From Strongylocentrotus purpuratus (Eukaryota > Echinodermata > Echinoidea > Camarodonta > Strongylocentrotidae): a stretch of DNA of 64,000 nucleotides. The number at the start of each line of letters is the position of its first letter. The first letter of the stretch is position 1. A model generated the notes under the pieces. It was not told where the DNA came from. It was given only the letters and a program-made list of their open reading frames with translations, and made no database searches. Positions 10,801-21,451 of this stretch are shown here, piece after piece. The stretch is from contig NW_022145613.1 of the NCBI RefSeq assembly GCF_000002235.5, positions 11,866,429 to 11,930,428 on the forward strand, written 5' to 3'. The position numbers were made by a program, and so were the translations under genes.

Positions 10801-13800
10801 AATCTAATCAGTTCATCAGCTCTGCAAGATACATACATGACCAAAGTTTGGCAGGAATCCATCAATCGGTTCTTCAGATAACGAGATCACGAGCTGTTTT
10901 TGCATACATAATTAGCCCTGTGACCTTTGACCTTTGACCTCGTGACCCCATAATCTAATCAGTTCATTGACCCTGCAAGATACATACAGGACTTAAGTTT
11001 GGCAGGAATCCATCAATTGGTTCTTCAGATAACGCGATCACGAGCTGTTTTTGCATACATAATGAGCCCTGTGACCTTTGACCTCGTGACCCCAAAATCT
11101 AATCAGTTCATCGGCTCTGCAAGATACATACATGACCAAAGTTTGGCAGGAATCCATCAATCGGTCTTCAGATAACGGGATCACGAGAACGGGACGTAAG
11201 GACGTACAGTATGGACGGACAACCCGAAAATATAATGCCTCCGGCTACTTCGTAACGGAGGCATAAAAATAATGTGCAAAGTATCCCAAAATTATGATTG
11301 GGTTAGGCGGAATTTGAGAAGATATATCTTAGTCTGAATCTTCTGTTGCTTTTTTTGCTTTTCTTCCAGACAAGTACCGGTAAAGCCATAATTCCCTACT
11401 TCCACTAGGCCATGCAAATCCCAGATGGTGTTACTTCATATGCAAAGGTGTACTACATAATAATTAGAAGAGTCGAAAATGACCCTCTATTGCGTACACT
11501 TCCAAGATAATTCTCCACAGATTTAACATTGTTAAACGATCCCTTTAAATATTTTCAGGGTACATGCTAATGAGTTTTGAAGGGGTAATGGGGCGGGGTG
11601 GGCAGGTCGGATGTGCCACCCCTCCCCTTATCTGATACTAATTGTTCCCTTAGGTGGAGACATGGTGCGAATGCTATTTGAGCTTACCGCTCCTGTGAAA
11701 TTTTCGTGAAGGCAGTTGTCGCCGGGGCTCGGCCATCGTCAAAGTAAGTGCCATAGGCTTTGTCCATGACGAAGGTCCCATCGAAATTTCCAATACTGCG
11801 GGCCCAAATGTTGTCGTCGCCTTCATCGTTGGTGGCTGGGTTGGCGTCTGAAATTGGAACAGAAAATGAGTTTAAAATCAATAGGATAAAACATGGCCCC
11901 GTCTTACAAAGAGTTGATATCAATTAAAAACCTATTGCGATTGATTTCAATCGCAATATTTACATAAGAGATAGGAGACTGCAAACTTACGATTGATTGG
12001 AGGACTTATGATTGATTTGGGTCAATCGTAAGTCTTTGTAAGATGACCCTTTCACCTAGCTGTCGAGTTTCTCATGCTACTGGTCATTTTTTTTCTTCAT
12101 ATGGTAAAACCCTTTTTGTTCTAAAGGACATTCACATCCTATCAGCTTTGGATATTGTGTCCCAGTCAGGTATCTGGCCGATTTAATTTCAACGATCTCT
12201 GCTAATGCGATCTTCCCCTACTTGCTGCGAACCAAAGATGGCATGGTCCCCTAAATTTATATGCCTTGCATGGGTGTATAAATTTATGGATCATGTCATC
12301 TTTGGCTTAGTCTACTAAAAAATTCTTTAGAGATTTTTGAGATTTTGGTATTTAAACTTGAGATATCCTTTACAGAAGTAATATTTAGAGTAATTATTTT
12401 GAACATAGTAAGCTGGTATTGAAACCATTAAAAAAAAGCAAATAATTTTCTGTCAATAGGTCCCCTTTAAGCCACATCCTGATGGTTAAACATGGTCTAG
12501 ACCTGAAAGCTCACTATTGCTTCCGGTTCAGAGTGGGTTTTCCCCATTCTCAATGTGAAGTGAAGTGTTTAAGTAGAATATGTATTACTCCTGTCTGTCA
12601 TAGAATCCTGTTGGGTATTCTTACCAGGATTCTTAGAAAATACTCTTTTAGTTCTGAACACATAACTCCTATTCTTACATCTCTTCATTTGCTACCTATT
12701 TTAACTCTAATTCAGACTAAGATTCTTATGTAGTATTCAAAATTAAACACGGGTATGCTCCATCATATTTAATCAACATTCTCAAACCTTTTGTTCCATC
12801 ATGTTCATTAGTCAATATATTAACACATGCTAATTTCCAATACGCCCCTTGTCCCCAACCAATACACTTTACGGTAATCGTGCTTTTACTGTTGCAGCCC
12901 CTAAATCATGGCATACTTTACCAATTCATATTTGTCAATCCTCATCCGTAGAGTCTTTTAAGGAAAGTTAGAAGTATATTCTTGTTTAATAGTAATTTAT
13001 AGGGCAGTTTTGTTTAAGGTTAGATGCTTATTAATTGTAATTGTTATTATTAGAATTGTGTATTAGTATTGCTGTATGTTTAATTTATCTGTACTAGTAC
13101 TTTGTTTTGTTTAGCGCTTAGAAACTTTGTATTAAGCACTTTATACATGAATATGTACTTTATTATTATTATAAATGCTAATACATTCTGAATGTACTGA
13201 ATGAATGGAAGAAAACATGCAAATTAAATGAATACTTTGCTCAAAACCTATCTATGATGTGGTTGATGAAAGATGCAAAGTGGAGAGTACTACATGAAAA
13301 GATGACTTTGTTAAAAAAAAACATGTTTCAGGAATTTGCATGTAGTTTAAAGTGACTTGGTAACATTGCCTCAGATTCTGAAACAAAATCCTGGATTTAG
13401 CTCATGCTGCAATGATAATTATAAACTTTAGGTCAGTCAGGAACCCAATGACTTTCAAAAGCCAATCGCCTGTCTGATTATCAAGATATTTATGATCATT
13501 TTTTGTTTCCTCAACGGTTTTATAAGACTACAGTCTATTGGGGGAAACAAGTATGATAAAACCAGTCAATCAAAGATTTTTACTTTTTTAAGGCACTTCA
13601 TGATCATTCTGAAGCGCGATTTTTTTTTATTCTAGGGCTTCAATATTACACCATATCACAGACACTGATGACATGTTCAAAGGGCCATGCATCTCAGATT
13701 CAACATTGTCAAACAATGCCTTTAAAGGAAGTTCTACCACTGTGACCATATCATCAAATTTCCCTTAAAAGGACAGGATTGGGAAGAGCACCAGGATATG

Positions 13801-16800
13801 ATTAATCAAACCTGCAGTGCATCTCTCACAACTGTTTTTACCAAAAGAGGTTGTCATGCCCCCCTCCCTCTTTCCCATCCCTCTCACCTCCCCCTCCCCC
13901 TCCCCCCCCCCCCCCCAATCTACTGCATGCCTGTTCAAGAAAGCCAGATTCAGCGATTATTTGGTAAGCTTTGTTACCAGAAACATGCTGGCAGTATAAA
14001 TAGCAGTAAGCATTCGCACTAAACTGAAATAAAGCAATATAAAGGTGTATGCACATGCAATAAAATTATCCATGCAGGGGCATGCACAAGATCACAGAGC
14101 AGTAAAAACACAAAGAAACACAAGCTAAAGAAGTCTATGCATACTGAAGTGTTGATAAAAGTTATGGGATCAAAAGATACATTTGTTTTAACCTGGTGAT
14201 ATTGGTTTTCACATTTTTTTCCAGAGACTCAAGTTCAGGAGGGTGTTTCACAAAGATCCTAAGTTGGACTTATCTCCTTAAAGTTGGACTTTGAAATTAT
14301 GGAAACCTGTTAGCATCTATGAAAATATTTTGTAAAAGTTGTTTTAAAGGCATAAAAAGTTAATTCAAATTTGCTATTATCAAGGAGATTTAATGTTGTT
14401 GATGTTCAATTTATGAAAAGTCTAAAATAATAATAATAACAGTTCAAATTAGGATCTTTGTGAAACACCCCCTGATCTTCCAGGATGTAGCCTTCCACAT
14501 GTTAACTATACTGCTCTATATTTTGAATACACCTTCAAGTGCCCAAGTAGAAACATCAAATAATATTCATGTTTTAGAATGTTAGGGGGTGATTACAACT
14601 TTCAAAAATTCATAATATATTTTAGTCAGATTTAATTAAAACTGTCATCAGTTTGCTTTTCTGATTGTTCTGCTTTCTTTTAGAGTAGTTGTCTATTTGG
14701 GTTGGATTGGGTTGGATTTCCCTTTAAAATAAGTTAAACAACAACCAATTGTGATTTCTGACTCCTTTCAGCAACTGGCACACAGGAACTAACTTTTTCT
14801 GTTGTCAAATTAAAACGACATGATTTAGCTTTCCTTTTGTTAAACATGATAATGATGCGAATATGACATGTATGAGCACTCACCTAGTCTGAATTTCCAG
14901 ACTCCAGACGACATGTTCTTGTTTGAAATTTAACAAATGATTCATCATGCCCTTGGAGAAGAAAAAATTCTTTGATCAAAGACCCATAACCTTCATCAAA
15001 ACAACAGTTTTTTTCCTTCAAGTTTTTTAAAAATTACCGTTACACCCGTAGTCATACTAGACATGCTTGGATTCAAGTGTTTAGTTGTAACCTGTGAAAA
15101 TAAAATGAAATATGCATCAGAAGCATAAAATGAGTCAGAAACCCATGCTTTGACTGAGGACATTCCAACATTTCAACAAGACGAATGGTTCAAAACCCCA
15201 ATAATTTCCTGGAAATTGTAACATACCTACATTCCAACACTTTAAAGGATACAAGCAGCAAGTTTGTTTGATTATATTTCTGCATTTTCCAACATAATAA
15301 AAAGTGATATACAAACCATGAAAGCAGGTAGATATATTATTGACAAAAGACAGAATATATATATATATAATCATATAATAATATAAATCAATGAAATAAT
15401 TTAATCTTTTAAAAAAACAAAAAACCGACAAATCATTTGAAAATTGAATTAAAAAAATATGATAGCAAAATTTCACTTAAATTGTATCATTATGTAAAAG
15501 AGGATGTCATTCAAGACACATTTCTGCAAGGATATTAAAGACAAATGTGTTTGAAGTCAAATATTGATGAAAGAATATAAAATTGATCTTTTCTGGTACA
15601 ACAGAAAACTCAAATTTTGCCATCAAATTTTTGGAGAATTTGGGCCTCCAAACACTTTAAAGGGGCTGTAAGCTTGAGCTTGAACGTGATGGCGGCCTCA
15701 GGAAAGGAACCTGTGGGAGTGCCCATACGATGAAAACATGTACAGGGTTTGTATGTATGTATATTTTTACAAAATGGCCATCTGAACATAGCTGGGTGTC
15801 AGAACGACATGTTATTGTTTGAAATTTAACAAATGATTCATCATGCCCTTGGAGAAGAAAAAATTCTTTGATCAAAGACCCATAACCTTCATCAAAACAA
15901 CAGTTTTTTCCTTAAAGTTTTTTTAAAAATTACCGTTACACCCGTAGTCATACTAGAAATGCTTGGATTCAAGTGTTTAGTTGTAACCTGTGAAAATAAA
16001 ATGAAATATGCATCAGAAGCATAAAATGAGTCAGAACCCATATGCTTTGACTGAGGACATTCCACCATTTCAACAAGACAAATGTTTCAAAACCCCAATA
16101 ATTTCCTGAAAATTGTAACATTCCTACATTCCAACACTTTAAAGCTTATCTGCCATAGTTTACAGGAGGGATTAGAGCGCCTTGCAAGGTCACTGGACAG
16201 GTGGTTATCTCATCAACTCAGCTCTCAGTTAACATAAGAAAAAGAGGATGATGGGGGACCAATGGTCACCGATTATGCATTGTTTGTTATATAGAGGGCG
16301 CAAGTAGCTACAAGTAGTGCAGTGGGCCTTTAAAGGATACCAGCAGCAAGTTTGTTTGATTATATTTCTGCATTTTTCAACATAATAAAAAGTGATATAC
16401 AAACCATGAAAGCAGGTAGATATATTATTGACAAAAGACAGAATATATATATATATAATCATATAATAATATAAATCAATCAATAATTTAATCTTTAAAA
16501 AAAAAAAAAAACTGACAAATCATTTGAAAATTGAATTTAAAAAATATGATAGCAAAATTTCACTTAAATTGTATCATTATGTAAAAGAGGATGTCATTCA
16601 AGACACATTTCGGCAAGGATATTAAAGACAAATGTGTTTGAAGTCAAATATTGATGAAAGAATATAAATTGATCTTTTCTGGTACAACAGAAAACTCAAA
16701 TTTTGCCATCAAATTTTTGGAGAACTTGGGCCTCCAAACACTTTAAAGGGGCTGTATAGCTTGAGCTTGAACGTGATGGCGGCCTCAGAAAGGAACCTGT

Positions 16801-19800
16801 GGGAGTGCCCATACGATGAAAACATGTATGTTATGTATATGGTGTTTTTACAAAATGGCCATCTGAACATAGCTGGGTGTCAGAATGATGTATACATGTA
16901 TGAGGATGTTAGAACATACATGTAGGGGTATTGAAACATAAATATGTACATTGTAGGAACACACATGAGGTATGGGTACTTAGGAGTCTAAACATGACAT
17001 CTGAATTATTATAAGGAAGAAAGATCAAGACTGAGAGTCTGAATGGGTGGGTGAAACTGAACATATATATGTGCATGTAGATGCATGTTGGAATATAATT
17101 TTTTTTTTTTTTTTTTGTTTCCTGGACTGAGGAGAGTATATTGACAGAACTCATGGGTCTCATAATGGGATGAAACAAGAATATTGTAATTTTTGTATTG
17201 CTTTTGTATTTTGACACTTTTTGAATACATTGTGAATATCTGATTGTTTTGTAAGAACATACAATATCGGCCTGGCCTTGAGCTTCATGTCATGTTGATT
17301 TTGTAATAAACCAATTCAAATAGAGAGTATATGCATCAGCAAAGCAATTATTACAGTACTACGGTACAAGTACATACAAATACAACAACGCAGAAGAAAA
17401 AGCTTGGAAGAAGCATACATACAGATTGGATAGAGATTTAGAATCAGACTTTGAGGAAAGTTTGTCTACAAGCATGCAGGCATAGAAATGTAGTACCACT
17501 GATTAACATGTACATACATGTATACATGTAATAGTGCTTTTTCTTTTACAGCCATACCAATATTTCAACATTTACACTGGAAATTATAATTCAGAGTATG
17601 CCTACCGTCATTTGACCCAGGTCTAAACCTTTTTTTAATTATTTTTTTGCACTGCTGAGTGCAGATTGATGGAGATTTTGGAGTATATTTACAGGAAAAA
17701 TGGTACTATGAAATGTCAGCAAAATTGAAGACAATAATGACAGCTTAAAAATAAAAGATTTATGTTTATTACATTGTAACCAAATATATATGCACACATA
17801 TTTACACTTCTTTTGACTTCATCATTTTGACCTTTTCATACCTAGGGTACAAAATCATTATTTATAGACAAGATGCCTGTACTGAATTGTGATATACATG
17901 TACATGTGTACATGTTTCCATGATGAACATGTTGTACAAATTACATGTAGAATCTCTTCAATTATAGAATACTGGCCTTGAGCTACTACATGTGTGTATA
18001 ATGCATTTTTTAAAGCAAGAATTAAAAGCAAAATCATCAACAATATGAATCTTTTTGGGGTGTATACATGTACATGTAGAAGACATTGTGATTATGTTGA
18101 GAAGATAGAAACACGCTGACAGCGCTGCAATCTTCTAATTTTCACAAATAAGTATGTTTCCTTTCAGTTTATTATATAACCCATGTTTTTTTGGATATTC
18201 TTTTTACTATTAATAGCTAGTTCTGTTAAAAGAATAATGAAACATGAGAAATAAATTTGTGTTGCCAATTTAAAGACAGGCAGCTACATACAATTCTTGG
18301 CCTTTCACCCTCAAACATTTGCCATTGTCCTTGGCCAGTTAATGACACTATAGCTGGCTCACAGAAAATGAGCTGATCACATTCGAGCAATACTGTATGT
18401 ACATATGTAATGAACGCTGGGCATAAATTTACAAAGTAGATGTGTACATGTACACAGTACATTTGTGGTATAATTATGTATTGGTAGCACAGAACATTGG
18501 TGATGTACATGTACTGATACATGTAGTCAGTGGAAGCATCACGGTTCACACATGGTACATTAATCAGTAACATGAGTATACAGGAATTTGCAGTAATGTA
18601 CCAAACTATCATGACTCGTTCATGAGTCAGCGTACAAGAAAGACAGGCGGTGCAGTCTGGGGAAAGTCCAATAACGGTTCATGTGTAATCTGCCCATTAA
18701 AAAGAAGAGATATCTTTATTGCTCTGCAAAAGCAGTGAACTACTCCTACTGCAGACACATCCCTTGGCATGCTCAAGGCACATACAGCACAATTTTTATA
18801 CCCTGGTTTCATCCAAGGTGCCTTTGAATACTGAAGGCATTCATTTCAAGGAATACTTTCCTACCAGGTACTCCATTGCTAATCCTGGGTTGAGAGCAGC
18901 GAAAAAAATATTTAATGTTTTGCCAAAGGACAATAGTGCCGCTATTGGGACTGAACTACAAACCATTTGATCTTGTGTCTGGCAATATATTCCCTAGACC
19001 TAGAAACATCTACATGCTGCATTAAAAGCTACACATACTTCAGAAGGTTAGACGTACATGTACATGTACATGTATGCATGCACGTATCTGCTACATTTCA
19101 AAATTCAAATACAAAATTCCAAAAACAATATTGATGTTACATTATCGGTACTTGACTGTTTGATATCAAATGTAACTGAAAAAGCCTTTGCATGCTCCAA
19201 AGCTCTAATTTGGCAAATAGAACACTTGTCATCTTTAAGGGGGTATCTCACTGAGCGGCTAATGCTTACGAATGTTGCGAATTTTTGATAATTCGCTAAA
19301 TTTTCCGACAAATATTTGTGAAAGGCAGTTGGCGACTATCAACAACTGTAAGAAAATGTTGGCAACAGTTTTTGCATAGATTAGTCAAATTCAAATCCCA
19401 AGACAAATGCACTGTACACAGAAATGTGTATATGGGACAACACACACATGTTGCATGAAAGTGTGGTCCACAACCATTTGCTTTGACTTGTCATATTTCG
19501 AATATGAGGACATTTGAATAGCCATCCTTTTACCTATACTCTTTCACGTAACATACAAAGAATACAAAGAATGAAAAAGTTCATGAATATAATCTTTCAC
19601 CTTTCCTAGCACTCAACCTTTGCTTTACATTGAGAAAGGGAAGTGATATTACAATTATATGGGATATATGATCATGTGGACTTTTTTAATTGTTCTGGAA
19701 ACACTTACCATTTCCGGGCTGACTCTTGAAGCTGCCCATCAAGGTCATTGGGGAAGGGAGTAAATAAAAAAAAGAGGAAATTGAGAGAGTTAATTTCACG

Positions 19801-20314
19801 TACCGGGTATATATTATATATGACCAATAATTTCCCTTTTCAATAAATGAAATCAAAACTGAAATTGTTAAGTGATATTTTCCTGATTTGTGGTTTCGAT
19901 ACAACTTTGTAATGTATCAAATATAATGCATAAATCTTTGTTAAGTGCCATTTTACAAATTATATCATTCGCCTATTACAAATAATTGTATTTCAATAGT
20001 CAGAATGCGAACTGCATTCATTCCTTGTTGTTAGGTAGGACAAGCCTTTGTTATGTTGGTTGGTTGATTTATGCATTAAGTTTGATTAATTTACACTACA
20101 AAAATGGTCTATTGAATAGACAGTGGCATAGTAGCATCAGCTTTCATATGGGGGGGGGGCATTGGTCTCAATGAAAGTATGCTAGAGAGAGAAAGAGAGT
20201 GTGACTATAAGCTTTGTTGTGCAGAAAGGGGGCTGTCATGTTATCTGGCCCTCTTGCCATTTCTTATCTTCGCTCCCTTTTTGTTTTTGCCTCTTATGTG
20301 GGGAGCCTATGAAT

Positions 20315-20347
<33 letters not shown>

Positions 20348-21451
20348 ATGGCACCCTCTATTACACCACTGACAGGGAAAAGGGAAGTACAAAAATTAAG
20401 AATGATCAATCCTATCTGTTTGGATTGAAAAGTTTGAATTTGAATTTGAATTGAATGTAGAGCTCCCTACTGTATAACACCCAAATGCATAATAAGTTTA
20501 ATCAGTATCATGTACTGTATGTACATGTATATTTAAGTGGGTTTTGGAAATCCTGAAATTAAACTATTATGATGTCAACCATTTTATGTTTTCAAAAAAT
20601 TGGTAAACCAGAGATACATTTGCAAATTTCTACAAGAATTTATGTATTGAAATAAATATTAATATGTGCATACATGTTAAAAAAAACTATTTAATGACAC
20701 AAATATAATATCAGCATGGAATTCATCCAAAACATGCACAACAAAAGAGAAAAATATTTACATGTCATTGGTCCCCTCAGAATAGATTCATAAGACATGA
20801 TTGATATGGTAATGAATTGGGTTACACTAACAGCCATCTTCGGTTAGATACTGCCCTAATACTTGAGCAGTGGTATATTCTTCAAAAATTTCTTGTACAA
20901 AGAGCAACATCTAAATGACACTATTAGTTTCAAAATACATGTAGTAGGCCTATCATTTAGATGTTGCTCTTGATACAGGAAATTTGATCCAATTTGCTCA
21001 AACTTTCACTGGCCTCTTCATAGAAGACATATTTGAATCTCATAGTTTAACTACAGCATAGCAACATGGAACCCCTTACATCAAAAGCAAAATATGTTTT
21101 GGTGAATGGTACACTTTTAAGTAAAGAGTTAACTTCAAATCATCAAATGCAGATCACATCCAAAATGCATGAAGTGAACAGTCTTTCATCAATAAACTTA
21201 CCTTCAGTTGCAGTAGTATTGCCTTTAACAGCTTTGGGACCGTTATTGTTCTTCGTACTTATCACAACTATGACGATGATTAAGATGATAAGAAGTATGG
21301 CCGCAGCGATTGCAATACCAAGTCTCTTCGGGGTACAAGATGAGCACATTCCCCCGCTTTTGCCCCCTTGCTGGATGGTCACCTTAGGGTCATCTCCGAT
21401 CGGTGCTGTGACTTGAGCGTATGCCCCTCGATTATTCCCTTTCCCGTCCAT
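7704..21451 (-). CDS. Gene model: type II membrane protein with Ser/Thr-rich stalk and SEA-like domain
   Basis: The model joins exons 21,451-21,202; 19,731-19,709; 15,987-15,934; 15,091-15,038; 14,917-14,884; 11,847-11,688; 9,613-9,543; and 7,878-7,704 (stop TAG). The product is about 273 residues: a hydrophilic N-terminus of ~43 with a Cys cluster and a KR before the membrane segment (44-65), a stalk of ~90 rich in T, S and N, then a region resembling a SEA domain (about 157-262, with FDGTF, an 'ISQER' helix and a beta-strand 'NGTYVQVRFTVALNA'). There is no signal peptide, so type II topology is expected and the SEA part would be extracellular. Phases agree at every junction except 11,688/9,613, where one base is missing. 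No protease or mucin tandem domain follows. The SEA assignment rests on pattern recognition only. Confidence 0.6.
7969..8140. mobile_element. Tc1/mariner-like MITE, copy 1
   Basis: Terminal inverted repeats CAGTCAAACCTGTC.. and ..GTTTGACTG, flanked by TA on both sides. The interior carries repeated 'gacaggtggtc' motifs. It is 172 bp and closely related to 9,099-9,268. It lies in the last intron of the SEA-like gene. Confidence 0.8.
8150..8560 (-). repeat. SINE-body-like sequence, reverse orientation
   Basis: 'ctaccaggcacccgtttcc' followed by 'cacctgggtgga' is the complement of the 'cacccaggtga...gggtacctggtaa' tail in the SINE at 8,680-8,890. The tRNA-like head is not clear. Confidence 0.45.
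8680..8890 (+). repeat. tRNA-headed SINE
   Basis: A box-A-like GTGGTCTAGTGG and a box-B-like CTTCGAGTCCAGC stand in a tRNA-like arrangement, followed by an unrelated body containing 'cacccaggtgaggaaaatgg' and 'gtacctggtaa'. It is intronic. A diverged Pol III-derived element, not a functional tRNA. Confidence 0.6.
8906..9048. mobile_element. hAT-like MITE with 8-bp target duplication
   Basis: Termini CAGGCACATAGCCA.. and ..TGGCTACGTGCCTG are imperfect inverted repeats. The 143-bp element is flanked by the direct repeat ATCAGAAG (8,898-8,905 and 9,049-9,056). The interior has G- and C-runs. An 8-bp duplication and CAG termini fit the hAT superfamily. Confidence 0.85.
9099..9268. mobile_element. 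Tc1/mariner-like MITE, copy 2
   Basis: Same CAGTCAAACCTGTC termini, TA flanks and interior as the copy at 7,969. 170 bp, same orientation. A short ATT microsatellite follows. Confidence 0.8.
9543..9613 (-). CDS. Exon: helix region of the SEA-like domain
   Basis: Acceptor TTTCCTGTAG and donor TTGGT|GTAAGT. It encodes MDEVYNVTSAAKYLYEQT then IVTQL, with a possible N-glycosylation site (NVT). The other two frames stop. Exit phase 2 fits the last exon (GT + G = Val). Entry requires phase 0, one base short of the phase-2 end of the previous exon: either a G has been lost at the junction or a further small exon exists in between. Confidence 0.65.
10333..11270. repeat. Tandem array, about 150-bp unit, with TGACCTTTGACCT boxes
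   Basis: Six diverged units begin near 10,333, 10,472, 10,621, 10,770, 10,920 and 11,072. Each contains TGACC(TTTGACC) boxes, 'ctctgcaagatacatacatg', 'gtttggcaggaatccatcaa' and 'gcatacataatgagccc'. The array ends with 'atggacggacaacccgaaaa' and a GCCTCCG/CGGAGGC hairpin, which looks like the terminus of a mobile element. It lies in an intron of the SEA-like gene. Confidence 0.85.
11688..11847 (-). CDS. Exon: N-terminal half of the SEA-like domain
   Basis: Acceptor TTCCAATTTCAG and donor GAGCG|GTAAGC. It encodes about 53 residues, including GNFDGTFVMDKAYGTYFDD and TTAFTKISQER. GC content and codon use stand out from the surrounding AT-rich intron. It enters in phase 1 and leaves in phase 2, whereas the next exon needs phase 0. 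Confidence 0.7.
12480..13175 (+). pseudogene. Degenerate CR1/L2-like LINE, 3' end
   Basis: Broken frames retain 'EHITPILTSLHLLPI', matching the HITPLL-LHWLP motif of L2/CR1 reverse transcriptases, and further on 'AAPKSWH' and 'VESFKESLE'. A 3' UTR with 'agcgctta..' and an ATT tail ends near 13,172. Many frameshifts: inactive, within an intron. Confidence 0.65.
13347..13727. mobile_element. MITE-like element with TTTAAAGTGACTTGG terminus
   Basis: The left end reads TTTAAAGTGACTTGGTAACA and the right end 'caacattgtcaaacaatgcctttaaa', a loose inverted match. The same terminus occurs at 36,141, 36,671, 44,744 and 52,000. The interior shares 'gactttcaaaagcc' with the 36.1-kb copy. Confidence 0.55.
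14884..14917 (-). CDS. 34-nt exon, residues NMSSGVWKFRL
   Basis: Strong donor CTAG|GTGAGT; the acceptor is the AG of AACAAG, with a poor pyrimidine tract. The length (phase 0 to 1) bridges the stalk exons to the next exon. In the tandem copy near 15,804 this acceptor reads AAT and the match stops after the first 10 nt, so only this copy can work. Confidence 0.45.
14908..15803. repeat. Intragenic tandem duplication, unit 1
   Basis: Matches 15,804-16,885 almost base for base, from 'acgacatgtt' to 'agctgggtgtcagaa'. It contains stalk exon copy B and the first 10 nt of the 34-nt exon. Confidence 0.9.
15038..15091 (-). CDS. Stalk exon, copy B (54 nt)
   Basis: Same borders and phase as copy A; encodes VTTKHLNPSMSSMTTGVT. 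Because the exon is symmetrical, including one, both or neither copy keeps the frame. Confidence 0.6.
15934..15987 (-). CDS. Stalk exon, copy A (54 nt)
   Basis: TTTTCACAG acceptor and ACG|GTAATT donor. The exon is exactly 18 codons, phase 0 to 0, encoding VTTKHLNPSISSMTTGVT, rich in potential O-glycosylation sites. Both other frames contain stops. It is identical in length to copy B and differs in one codon (Ile for Met). It lies in the second unit of the 896-bp tandem duplication. Confidence 0.6.
16137..16335. mobile_element. 183-bp insertion with CTTTAAAG target duplication
   Basis: Unit 2 carries CTTTAAAG at both 16,137-16,144 and 16,328-16,335, with 183 bp between. Unit 1 has a single CTTTAAAG at 15,240-15,247 in the same context. 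This is an empty/filled site pair with an 8-bp duplication, as for hAT elements, although I see no clear terminal inverted repeats. Confidence 0.7.
16886..19700. other. Intron with ACATGT-rich sequence and a SINE remnant
   Basis: AT-rich intron of the SEA-like gene with many TACATGTACATG tracts (17.5, 17.9, 18.06, 18.45, 19.06 kb). At about 18,826-18,975 the minus strand resembles a SINE ('cctaccaggtactcc', 'ccaaaggacaatagtgccgc'). No exon found beyond those listed. Confidence 0.5.
19709..19731 (-). CDS. 23-nt microexon, residues ASRVSPEM
   Basis: It is flanked by GGGCAG and by ATG|GTAAGTG, a strong donor. Its length converts the phase-1 end of the membrane exon into the phase 0 required by the 54-nt stalk exons, which have stop codons in the other two frames. 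The pyrimidine tract is weak. The phase logic is the main support. Confidence 0.5.
20122..20380. mobile_element. MITE-like element with poly-G and poly-C blocks
   Basis: The left end 'cagtggcatagtagc' is a loose inverted match to the right end 'attacaccactgac', with a G-run just inside the left end and a ~34-bp C-run at 20,315-20,347. Proline-rich frames here are artefacts of the C-run. Confidence 0.5.
20900..20971. repeat. Perfect 19-bp inverted repeat
   Basis: Arms at 20,900-20,918 (aagagcaacatctaaatga) and 20,953-20,971 are exact complements around a 34-bp loop. The duplicated sequence near 190-230 lacks the second arm, so the hairpin arose after, or was lost following, the segmental duplication. 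Confidence 0.8.

Larger units (their letters stand above)
15804..16885. repeat. Intragenic tandem duplication, unit 2
   Basis: Directly abuts unit 1. It contains stalk exon copy A and is longer because of the insertion at 16,145-16,335. Confidence 0.9.

Noticed and set aside
10333..11210. CRISPR-like array of regularly spaced repeats
   Set aside because: The whole ~150-bp unit is repeated, with no unique spacers, in eukaryotic intronic DNA.
18226..18612. 128-codon minus-strand frame
   Set aside because: Composition follows ACATGT-rich intron sequence; no domain, no paralogue, and no fit to the gene model.
20179..20454. Proline-rich open frames over the poly-C run
   Set aside because: The frames exist only because a C homopolymer reads as Pro; they sit inside a MITE-like repeat with no splice or promoter context.
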